Assembly: GCA_034698045.1 (NCBI GenBank)
Contig: JAQGAU010000188.1
Span: 1 to 35,343, forward strand
Length of the DNA: 35,343 nucleotides
Direction of reading: 5' to 3'
DNA from: Paramacrobiotus richtersi
Lineage: Eukaryota > Tardigrada > Eutardigrada > Parachela > Macrobiotidae
The stretch's first letter is position 1; each line of letters opens with the position of its first letter. The translations under genes and the position numbers were made by a program. The notes under the pieces are model-generated. The model was given only the letters and a program-made list of their open reading frames with translations, was not told the origin of the DNA and searched no databases. This document shows positions 11,196 through 22,100 of the stretch, piece by piece.

Positions 11196-12729
11196 CTACG
11201 AATCCAGCGTATCATGATCGAACTGATATTCGCCCAAACCAGCACCCACTCGCTTCAGATTGGTAATGTGATTGGCCATTTTTTTCATCCTTTCGGTTTG
11301 CTCCCGCAAGAATTCGTCTTCCACAAAGTCAGTCATCTGCAAAAAATGGAAAGAAATTCACATATACAATTCGCAAAAAAGAAATTCGCATAAATACAAA
11401 TACGATATATGCACATAAAATTTAAAACTGTATAATTATATAAAAAAACATATTTTGTACGTATATTTATAAATTAATATTTTTCTAATATAACATCAGT
11501 TTCTTCAGAGTTTTCCGAGCTTTGTGTTGCGTATACGTTTTTTAACGGGTACATACGTGCGGATCTTGATGTCGACCGGCAATTTCATGGAGCTCCAACA
11601 GCGCCGTGTTGAGCTTCCGCAGTGTTTCCAAACTGGCCTGCATCGCGTCTAAACCGACGCCCCATTCGTCACGCTCTGGTCGCTACAAAAATCAAAAATT
11701 TATTTTCATGATTAATGTATTTTCTTAACTAATTTATTTTCTTAACTAATTTATTTTCATATATAATTAATTTTTCGTAATTTATTTTCATAATTTTACA
11801 AAAGTTACCGTCATATTATAAATGTTTAATCCTACAAATAATATGGATAAACCATAACCTTTTTGATTAATTATTTTTTTATAGAATATTATATATTTTT
11901 TATTTGTACGTTTTTATATATTTTACTGTACAGACATATTTACAGTTTTTAGGTTTAATATTTCTCATAATTTTTTTAAATCCACGCTGATTATAACAAT
12001 TCGCAAAAAGGTTACGTATACTTTCGTATGCATAATACGAAGCATCGCGTGATAGGTGGATGTCGATTTTTATCAGTGCCAAGTTCACAGAAGTGTACGT
12101 AAAGGTTACGACTGCCAACCTTAATGTCACCGAGCACTAATCGTCCTCCGCGTCGCGTTTGATACTGGATCAGTTTGGTCGCGTCTTCCCGCTCGGCATC
12201 GCTGCATTTTTTGAAATATTCCGAGAATCCATGAAGAGCGACATCATCCCGATCAAAATAAGCGGACTGCAAAAATATACATTGAAAATTAAATTGATTA
12301 CGAAAATACTGCGAATTAATCATAAAGTACTGAATAATTAAAAGTTTGAAATAATTTAACATTTAAAACAAACACTCCCAAAAATTGTAAATACATCTGT
12401 AATTTATAATTAATAAATTTAATTTTAGTTGATTACATACTTAATTTAATTACTTAATTTAAATTAATTTCTTCATAAATATCAAGTATAATTAACAAAA
12501 AATACTGCAGAAAAAAACCAGGAAAATTGAACATAACGTATAAAAATTAAATTTGTTGTTTTTATTATTTTTTTGTCTGATTTCCAAACTATCGATTAAC
12601 TAGTCTGCTTACCAATGATGAATAAAAATACGATGCCGTCAGTTCCATATTAATCTGACGATTAACAGCCGCTTCGCATTCCACATGATAATTCTGCCGG
12701 CATAAACTCAGATTTCCGGGAGCACCCAT
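11196..12729 (-). CDS. Ferritin subunit, cytosolic heavy-chain-like fold
   Basis: Iron-storage subunit that assembles into a 24-mer. Exons in order: 12729-12613, 12266-12120, 11682-11557, 11336-11196, all phase 0; 176 residues (human FTH1 is 183). No signal peptide: the N-terminus [15 protein letters not shown] runs straight into helix A, so it is the cytosolic type. Family landmarks include [24 protein letters not shown] and HITNLKRVG. By eye against human FTH1, E27, Y34, E62 and Q141 are kept (here E29, Y36, E64, Q143), but H65 is Asp67 and E107 is Leu109. The ferroxidase centre is therefore altered, so this may be a slow or non-catalytic subunit, while the fold looks intact. Exon 2 uses a GTTGGC donor. 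A leader intron and IRE-like hairpin upstream are described separately. Confidence 0.96.
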
Positions 12730-12736
12730 TCTGTTT

Positions 12737-12915
12737 GCTAAAATACACGTTAAGCTTAAATCTCTTTACATCGATTTAAAACGCTGAGGTTAGCAAACTC
12801 ACATGAAATAAGGGACCTGCAATAAACTGTGGTATCGATATCGTTTGCGGTAAGGTAATTAACATTGCAAGCTCGTAAGCAACGTTCTAGCTCTTATCGA
12901 TGCACTGATCGAAAG
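12737..12915 (-). promoter_or_regulatory. Ferritin 5' leader: candidate intron and IRE-like hairpin
   Basis: An acceptor TATTTTAG ends 8 nt before the ferritin ATG, and a GTGAGT donor lies at 12802, giving a 65-nt leader intron (12738-12802). In the proposed upstream leader exon, the minus strand carries CAGTGC as the loop of a perfect 5-bp stem (TCGAT/ATCGA, 12897-12912), extended by CTT/AAG past a bulged base. Iron-responsive elements have a CAGUGN loop on a 5-bp stem, but the usual bulged C on the 5' side is not present. Confidence 0.35.
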
Positions 12916-12980
12916 TCCAGTTCACTGCGATTATTGTCTGATAACACTTTGACAAACGATCCGACAGAAACGATAAAACG

Positions 12981-13026
12981 AGGTTATTTACGAGCTGCCA
13001 CATGTGTGACAGCTCGTAAATAACCT
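12981..13026. repeat. Perfect hairpin, 17-bp arms
   Basis: AGGTTATTTACGAGCTG at 12981-12997 and its exact reverse complement at 13010-13026 enclose a 12-nt loop that itself contains the palindrome CACATGTG. It lies in the spacer between ferritin (-) and the Ly6-type gene (+). Confidence 0.85.
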
Positions 13027-13040
13027 GGTTTTAAAATTAA

Positions 13041-13196
13041 TGCATTATAATCAATTTTACAGGTATTTTTATAGTAATTTTGCATAATAATAATATTAAT
13101 TTTATTATACAATTATTTTGTTATAATTTATTTTATAATAATTGCATTATAATCAATTTTACAGGTATTTTTATAGTAATTTTGCATAATAATAAT
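13041..13196. repeat. Direct duplication of about 54 bp
   Basis: The sequence starting TGCATTATAATCAATTTTAC at 13041 is repeated almost exactly at 13143, 102 bp later, separated by AT-rich sequence. From 13197 to 14005 I see no gene, only AT-rich spacer that should hold the Ly6-type promoter. Confidence 0.85.
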
Positions 13197-14005
13197 AATT
13201 AATTATTATAATAACAATGATTTTACAGATATTATTATATAATAAACTGTACGTACAGTAAATGATCGTAATTAATATATGTATATTAGTGTTGATTTCA
13301 TATTCGCTGTGTAATAAATTATATTACATGCATATCCTTATGTATACGTAAACAATAACAAAATCGATGAAATATGTAGTTGCCGTTAATTAAATTAGTA
13401 AATCATACAGTCCATGTGCTTCCTTGCTAGTTGTTTACGAATGTACCGTATTTGTAATTTTACTGTACCAAATATTTAATTTATGTGCACAGAACACTAT
13501 ACTAAAAGTTTAAACCATTCTATAAATTATTTGATCTTTAAAGAAGTCCCTTGTAAATATTGATATCAAACAAATACAATTATAAATACGAACATTAATA
13601 TTTGTGGAACAAATTATTCTTTACATTTTATCTATATAATTATATTTTTATATTTTTGTGTACAAAAATGCCTGTAACGATGTGCAGTACGTACAGCCAA
13701 TGCACATGACGTTTTTTGTTGTACAAACAAATGTGCACAATATACACGTAAGTATTATGCATCACACTATTTCCACTATAATTTGTGTTCGACAATCGGC
13801 TAAATTTTTCCTGTTGTGAACCTCTTAGCAACCTGTATGAAACGCAGCCATACCAGCTCTAGAAGCAGAAATCTACAAAATTAATGTACTTGGTTTTGCT
13901 AGTTTCTGTACATCTACCTGATAGTAATAAATTTTGTAATAAACACATATCTAATATAATTTAAAATAATAATCTACTGTTGATCAGGCCAATGCCGTGT
14001 CCTAC

Positions 14006-15312
14006 ATGCACTGGCTGCTTCCATTGACCCTGTGTCTGACAGTCCCCCGCGCAACCCCCCTCATCCGCTGTCTCCACTGCCACGGCCCCAACTACCGCGA
14101 TCGCCACACCGGCCTGCCGTGCGAGGACACGCTGGCCATGCACAGCGACAAGCGGGCCGTTGAAGCGTGTGATGCGGCGCAGGGCTTCTGCATGGTCAAT
14201 GCCACGTATAGCGACGACAACACCACCAGCTTCCCGGCCACCGTCGTCCGGGGGTGTGCGGCGCCCGGGCAGTGGCGCTTCTGTGATTCCTTTGCGGATG
14301 GTCAGAGATAAGGGTTGAACACGCAAACAAATGAATAAATTTGGTATTGTTGTACGTAATTTTTATTTTACTAGGTTTTAATTTAATTTTTTTAAATTTA
14401 AATATTTTTGTTAGGTTTCGTGTAATTTTTATGTTATTAGGTTTTGATTTAATTTAATTTTTTTAAATTTTAATATTTCTGTTAGGTTTCGTATTATTTA
14501 ATCACAAACAGATTATTCAGAGCAAAATTAATGAAATAAAACAAAGAAAATAAAGTAAAATAAACACGATCGGGGCAAAAAAAATATTTATTAGAACAAA
14601 AGATAATCAATTCAAAATTAGTGTACAAAAAGCTAATTGATTTTGTTTCAGGCAGCAATAAATTAAATACGGTAAATGGCCGAATACGATATTTTATCAA
14701 AAACGTTGACCTTTGCATTTAAATTTCTGCTTAATTTGTTTATCCAGTTTATGAATCTGTTCATTTACGGTTACTTATTATTGACTTATTTGTTGCTATC
14801 GCTCTAAGTTTTCTTTTTTTATATTTATGGTAATTTGAATTATTTAATACCTGGTTTTTCTTTTATTCTTGTTTAATTAGCTAATTTAATAGTTAATTAA
14901 TTTAACTTTTCCTTTATTTTTACTGATTAGTTGATTTAATTTGTTGAATAATTAATTAATTTATTTTTCTTTACCTTTATTTTTATTTATTTTAGGCCAT
15001 TTAATGAGCCAGCACCCGATCTTCTACAACGGTACCCGTGTGAAAACGGTCGTCTGTGCGTGCGCCGTGGACTGCTGTAATGGCTGGCATATGCCCGAGC
15101 TGCAGCGCATCTGGGGTAAACGCTATCCCGAATTGCCGGGATTCGCCGGGTGTCCCATGACCGGCACGTATGGTCCGTCTAAAAACCCGGTAGATTATAC
15201 CGCATCCACCGACGACACCGAGGAAGAGGAGGAGAACCGTGGAATGCTATTATCATTTTCGATGGAATTTGTTGGTTTTGTGCTACTGTGTTGGCTGTTT
15301 TTTGGGATTTAA
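14006..15312 (+). CDS. Secreted Ly6/uPAR-domain (three-finger) protein, probably GPI-anchored
   Basis: Two exons, 14006-14300 and 14996-15312, joined in phase 1; 203 residues. A signal peptide (MHWLLPLTLCLTVPRATP) precedes a cysteine-rich domain opening CLHCHG and closing CACAVDCCN, the usual CC-x(n)-CN-like ending of the Ly6/uPAR fold. At least two N-glycosylation sites are visible (NAT, NTT, NGT). An acidic stretch (TDDTEEEEEN) leads to a C-terminal hydrophobic tail ending LLCWLFFGI, as expected of a GPI-anchor signal. The frame is open a few codons upstream of this ATG but has no earlier ATG. Donor GTCAGA is weak, but the junction gives a continuous frame. Function is not predictable; Ly6 proteins modulate receptors and channels or act in cell adhesion. 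An extracellular fragment of a TGF-beta-type receptor was considered, but there is no kinase. Confidence 0.75.
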
Positions 15313-16178
15313 TCTATATTTTTTTTGTGAAATACTCTGTATTTAGATTATTAAAAGAAATGCCAATATTGATTTTTTTGTTGAATACAAGTGCCAATAT
15401 ATACATTTAGTATATGCCAATGTTATATATTTTTAGTTTCAGTTATTTATTTATGTTTATTTCTTGTGATGGTAATTCTTGAATAAATTTTTATAGCAAA
15501 ACTGAGATGAAAATAACATAACAAATATTCGCTGACTGGTGGCCAAATGTTTAGCAAATATGATACTAATAAATATAAACATGTAAAAAATGAATATGTA
15601 TATATAAATATTTGCTAGTAAATTTTTTATTGAGTTTTTTGAAAACATTTCATCAAAAAATACATTTAAAAAATGTAAAGATAAATTTCGTCGACTATAT
15701 TTTTTTCTATGTTTTCTGGAAATCCAATATGCTAAAAACTGTCGCAAACTAGAAATACTACAAAAAGTTCGTTTACGGATTTTTTTCAATTAAAAAAAAC
15801 GTTCAACTGATTTGTTTTAAATTGTAAAATTCAACACCAGACAAATACACCAGCTTCGTCACAAACGATGCTTTTCGTTTGAATTTCCAGTGATTTATTC
15901 AATGAACATTTCCGAAGCAAAAACATGTGCAAAAATTTGGTTCCATCTTGAAAAAAAATCCCACACTTTCAATACTGACTGCAAAAAGAAAACATCGTAT
16001 ATAAAATGAAAAACAAAAATCGACGAGAGAAAGGTTGCGATCGGAAATACGGAGACAAACTGTGACAGCGGTACCACAACATCATCACGCATTAAGATCA
16101 AACAAAAGGCCAAAAAAAACACTATACCAAAAACAGATCCACGTAAAATCTCCCGCACAGACAGTATTATTCCGCAAT
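15313..16178. terminator. Convergent 3' region of the Ly6-type gene and CUL1
   Basis: A plus-strand AATAAA at 15482-15487 can end the Ly6-type transcript. A minus-strand AATAAA at 15894-15899 can end CUL1; the sequence from about 15890 to 16178 is the CUL1 3' untranslated region and is recognisably repeated behind both truncated copies (26194 and 30643). No gene is seen. Confidence 0.6.
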
Positions 16179-19100
16179 TTATGCAATGTAACTGTACTGC
16201 GTCTGGTCCTCCTCGTCGCGCTTCATGTACTCCTTTTCAATCAGGATTTCGATAGATTTCTGGAATAAAAATTAACCAATAAAAATTAGCCATTAAAAAA
16301 TTATCTAAAAAAATTAATTATATACCGAAAAAATTTTAGAAACGTAAATTACAAACCGAAAAAATTCTAAAAAAATAAACTATATATACCGAAAAAATTC
16401 TAAGAAATAAATTATATACCGAGCAGGTTTAGATGGTATTAGAAAACCAAGTAAAAACAAACGAAACTATTTTAAAAAACACAATTTTAATAATACTTTT
16501 AATATATTTGATAATCATTCAAATCGTGGACTAGCTGTTGTATGAATATATTGCATAATAATAGTCTTCTTAAATTATTTGTATATTCTGTTATTATTTA
16601 GCATCTTTCCAATATTTCTCATTTTTCATTACCGATTCTTTTTTTGATATCTTATTATATTCTTTTGTTTATTTTTTCCATTATTAGAATTCTTTTAATT
16701 CAGCTGCGAATTAAGAAACCCATGTAAGAAAAAAATTAATTCTGAAAATGCGCGACTGATTAGAATTCTTGCAGCGGGTTGTAGCGGCAAGAGAAGAAAT
16801 CCGGATTAAGAAATTCTGAGCCACTCTTCTACGTTTACCGACATTATACATAGACCGTGATATAGTATGACAGTCAGTCGTCTGTCGTATCAAGGTTCAA
16901 TAATTATTAATTCATTAGTTAATTTATTATATTAATTTATTAACATATTAATTTACTGGAGAAAAGATTCGGGTAAAATCGAATAATTCCGTATTTTAAT
17001 TCGATAATTAATAAATAAATTAATTAATCTTACTGTCGGTTAAAATCGAATTATTCCGTATTTTAATTCGATAATTAATAAATTAAGTAATATTACTATC
17101 GGTTAAAATCGAATTATTCCGTATTTTAATTCGAATCCAAGTGTAAACCACGGACCCACCTTGATCATGGGAATGGACGGCTTAAAGTGGGAGGCCAACT
17201 GGGTAATAACCTCGCCAATGAGCGGCTGGTGTTTGATCGTCTTACGGGTCTTCATCACGCGCACAATGGCCGCCTGGATGGTCATACTGCGGTCAGCGTC
17301 AATGTGGCGCGCCGTCGCTTCTTCCTCCTGCTTCTGCTCGGCACGCAACGGCTGGTCCAACTTCAGGCGCATCTTCTTACTGTGAACATGATCAGCATCA
17401 GAAAATATCACAATAATTAATAAATTAATTCTGAATAAGTAATAATAATCTAACGGTAATTAATAATAACCTATCGGTAATTCTTGATAATCTAACATAA
17501 AAATTAACATTTAAACATAAGGCAATTAATTCAGAATTTACAGACGGCAGTAAATTGATGTAAAAAAATAAATTGAAATAAAAACAAATTCATTGTATAT
17601 CCAATAAATAAAACAATTAACTATGAATAATTTATCTTGAAAATTAATAATAACGCAATTATTTCACAATTCATAGGCGACCGTAACTTTGTATACAAAA
17701 AAAACACATTAAAATAAAAAACATTATTTGTCCAATAAAATCATTAATTAATTATGAATAATTTACCATAAAAATTAATAATAAGGTAATTAATTTAAAA
17801 TTCACAGACGGCAGTAATTTCATATAAAAACTGAATTTAAATAAACAAAATATTACTTTAGTTGTTCAGTTAAAGATCCGAAAGGAAAAAGACACACACT
17901 AAGTGTACAATGAGATAAGAAAAGCAAGACACACAACATGATCAAGCCACATCCGCCCTGTAGAAACTCACACCCTTACCTCTTAAACCCCAAATTCAAC
18001 GTCACCTCCGTGGTCTCCTCGGCCAGATCCTTGTCCTCCACCTGCGCCGCACTCTTCCCCGCCACCCGCAAAATATCCAGCTTAACAAAGGGCATAATCA
18101 CCTGCGCCAGGAAGCTCAGTTCGCAGTTGGTCAGCTGCACCAGCTGCCCCATGGAGGCGGCGTCCATCTCGTTGAAGAGCAGCAGCGTGGCCGCCTGGTA
18201 GGCCGACACCTGTAGGATGTGGCGGGTGGGGAAGCAGCTGGTCAGGAGCTCGCCCCGGGATACACAGTACAGCCAGCGGAGGGTGCGTTGCGGGTGCTTG
18301 TTCCGGTAGAATTCCCCGAACACGGTCAGTGGGCGTTCCAACTGCAGAGCAATGTTAGGTATTATTTCAGATTTATTTTTGATTTTTCTCCTTATTTTTC
18401 AGTTTTCCCACGCGTACTGTTATTTGCTTCCATAAGTTTTCGTATTATGGCGCATAGACCGTGATTTAGACAAAACCTAAGAAGTCAACTATGACCTCGC
18501 TATTTATTTTTCATTTTGATTTATCCGATAATTTATTTTTAATTTATTTTCTTTGGACAAATTACATTTTTGAATTTTTTTTTATTTATTTGTCGATACA
18601 AAATCTTGGAAACTAAGAAGTTCAACATTATTCCGCTATTTATTTATTTTTTTTTATTTGATTTATCCGATAATTTATTTTCTTTGTTCTCTCCTGTCCA
18701 AATTATATTTTTTAATTTTTTTATTCGTTTGTTGATTTCGACAAAAACTAGGTAACTAAGAAGTCAACTATTAATCCGCGATTTATTTTTAATTTATGGT
18801 CTTTGTTTTCTCCTGCAAATTACATTTTAAAAAATTGCTGATTCGTTTGTAGATTTGACGGCACACTTTTTTCCAGTATTGATTTATTATTTTACGAAAT
18901 AAACTGACCTCGGTGGGCAGACTGAGGTTGATCTTCTCGCTAAAGGGCCAGGCGCCGTTACTCAACACCTGCACGGTAAACTCCAGTCCCTTGGCCCCGG
19001 CCACCACCCGCGTACTGTGCTCCATACTGTGCTTGAACTGTTCGTTGAGATCCTTCCCAATGGCCATATCCTGGAACATTCGCTGCAGCTTGGATGTGTA

Positions 19101-22100
19101 CTCGAATCCACACAACGTCTGCAATAGCATTATACAAATTACACTGTTGTAGTATTCATACAAGAGTTTCGATCAATTTTGAATTTTCAAGACGGGTCTC
19201 CATAGGAATTTACGAAACGCAATTAATTAGTTGTTTTTTAAATTCATACATAATCTACTTTATTATTTCATTTCATTTTATATTATTTTATGTTTATTTT
19301 ATATTATTTTACTTTATTATATATTATTTACTTTATGTGTATCATTTTACTATAATTTTTTCGCTTTATGTTATATTATTTTGCTTTATTATTTATCTCT
19401 GAAGCGACCGAACAACATAACATGGTCATTGATCCGAAAACGCAACCGAAGACTGCAGAAAAACATTTGAAATTGTTAGAAAAAAATCGTTCAAAAAATT
19501 CAACAAAAAATCACAAAAAAATATACAAAAAAATCTACCTTTAGTTTGGAGATCATGGCCCCTTCCAGATCATCACTGGCCGACAAGCCCCACACCAGCC
19601 GTTTCGACAACATCCGTCCATAGTACTTTTGGAAGACATCCTTATCCTGGACGTAGCGGAAGAGGATCATGACGCGGTTGAGCGATTCATCCAGTTCCGA
19701 ATCGTCGGGATTTTTCGGACTGTGTAAACGAAACAAACCACATATGTACAGGGAAATTGGGTGATGAACGCGATCAGAATGCACCTCTTTTTCAACAGGA
19801 CATCGCAGTAGCGCGCCAGCAACTCGGAAACTTTCTGGGAACCTTTGGCCAACACGGTCACCGCGTTGTTGTTGATCAGCGCCTCCAAAGCCTAAAAAAA
19901 TTCGAAAAAATTAAATTAAAAAAAAATTAAATTAAAAAATTTAGAAAAATCAGGATAAATTTCGAAAAAATTTCGAAAAATTCACAACGGGAAACCAACC
20001 TTATCCATGGCATTCGAGTATTCCAAATCACTCTGAAACGCTCCCTTGACAATCTTGAAATACCGGTCATACTGCTCCAACAACAGGAGGACAAAAGCGC
20101 GCGGATCATTAACCAACTGTTCGGCATCGCGGGCAATGGCTCCTCCCGCATGGGTGTGAATGTGGTCGCGTAGGAGTTTATGCAGATCCAACACCCGACT
20201 GGGAATACGCCGCAGAATCCCGTCCATAATTTTCAACTCTAAATCACAAGAAATCTGACTATTTTGTGAAAATTATTTACAAGCTAATATTTTTTTAATT
20301 ATTGTTTTTTAACTATTATTTTTTTTAACATTATTTTTTTAATTATTTTTTTGTAACCATTATTTTTCAGTTTATTATTTTTTTAATTATTGTTTTTTTA
20401 ATTATTTTTAACATAATTGTAAAGCATGGTAGGAAACAGAACGAACTGACCTTCGACTTTTTCCTGGGTTAAAAAATTGGTAAACTCGGCGTCGAAGATG
20501 CTATTATGGTGGATGATGAGCGCCTCCTCCAGCACGGCATTCAACGCCGGTGATGTGGAGTCGTGAAGATATCTGGTCGCGCGCTCCTTTTCCTCCGCCA
20601 AACGAGTGTGCACCTGTAATAACAGAGCCATGATTAACAAATTAAAGCAAATTAATTAACGAATAATCGCGGCATACAGCGAATTAAAAATGGCGAAATT
20701 AATTCGGTAAAATGACAGAAAAATAATTCGAAATAAATAAAGATAAATAAGAGTAAATTCAGCAAAATGGCCAGAATGTATTTGAAAAAAATAAAAAGAT
20801 TAATAACAAAAAATTCAGTAAAATGGCAAAAAATAGTTCGAAATAAATAAGAATAAATTCAGCAAAATGACCAAAATACTTCAAAATAATTACAAGACAA
20901 ATAAAAATAAATTCGGTAAAATGGCAAAAAAATTGTTCTTAATAAAATAAACGATAAGCTCAGCAGAAATCGATAATAAAACAAAGGGAACAATATGAGG
21001 GAAAGAATGTCAACATTAACGGACATTACGTACCTTCATAATGTAGTCACACACAGAGTTCTCCTGCAGAAACAAATTGCTCTCCCACACATAATACGCC
21101 CTCGTCTCGTCCAGAAACTTCTCTTCGAAGACGGTCTGGTACACTTTCAAGCCGGCGTCCTTCTCGTGAGTGGCAATGCCCACTTCCACTGCAATTCAAT
21201 CAAAACACTTGCATTAATAATAAATTAATTCGTCCAAAATAATAGGGAATTTTATTCGTTTGTGAACAAAAAATGAAGAATTATTTCGAATTATTTTGCA
21301 AAAAAAATTATCTTACCAAAGTTATCGATGATCCCACGCAGAAGCTGACTGTTGATGCCCTCTCCATTGCGATCCGCTGCGTACATATCCAACAAGGCGC
21401 GCATAACCTGACAAATCGAAGAATAACCGTAAATACACAAAAAAGCAAAACATATAAATTAAACAAAAATCTTATGTCAGCAAGCAATAATACGAACACA
21501 AAAACCGTAAAAAAACCCAAAAAAAGTTTCCAAAAAAACCAATCAATAAGGAAGCAGAAAATGCAACATCAACTGAAAAATTCCGAAATGAAAAAGGACA
21601 CAAAAATAAACGTAAAAATACGCAAAAAAAGTTCGACAACACACCTGTGGTTCCAACGGCTTGAGCAAATGATCCTTCCAATGCAGCAAACATGTCTAGA
21701 AACAGCCAATCCACACTAACACACAAAATCACTCTTTTTGCGATAAAGGTGCATTGTACCCCATAGACAGTGAAGAGCTCCTGTGATGTCTGTTCCATTT
21801 CGTATTTGAGGTGGAAACGGTCCATGTACTCGCAAATGCCGCTGATCACCTGCGAGGAGAAGCGGAAATCGTTCCAGCGGGCGCCGTAGTGCTGGAGGAG
21901 GGCGTCGCTGTGGAACACGTTCACTTTCTGGAAAAAAGCGGGAAAAAATGTAAAAAAAACCAAAAAAATAGGGAAAAAACTCACAATAAAATCCATAAAA
22001 TTAAACTCCTATAATTATGGTTTCCAATTCTTTTTTAATCACTAAATACTTTCATAAAAACGCAAATAAACAGTTAATGAAAATATTTAAACAATAATTA

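Noticed and set aside
12981-13026. microRNA precursor
   Set aside because: The 17-bp stem is too short for a normal animal pre-miRNA.
13961-14326. 121-residue minus-strand frame opposite the Ly6-type exon 1
   Set aside because: It mirrors GC-rich coding sequence of the Ly6-type gene, is Arg/Gly/Val-rich without a recognisable domain, and has no supporting splice sites.
15004-15312. Separate small gene starting at the ATG at 15004
   Set aside because: It lacks a signal peptide and half the cysteines; a TTTTAG acceptor just upstream joins it in frame to the exon at 14006.
17161-17420. Plus-strand frames opposite CUL1 exon 13
   Set aside because: Antisense of a strongly conserved cullin exon carrying the neddylation site.
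19094-19470. Phe/Tyr/Ile-rich frames in CUL1 intron 10
   Set aside because: They translate a simple AT-rich tract, not a real membrane protein.
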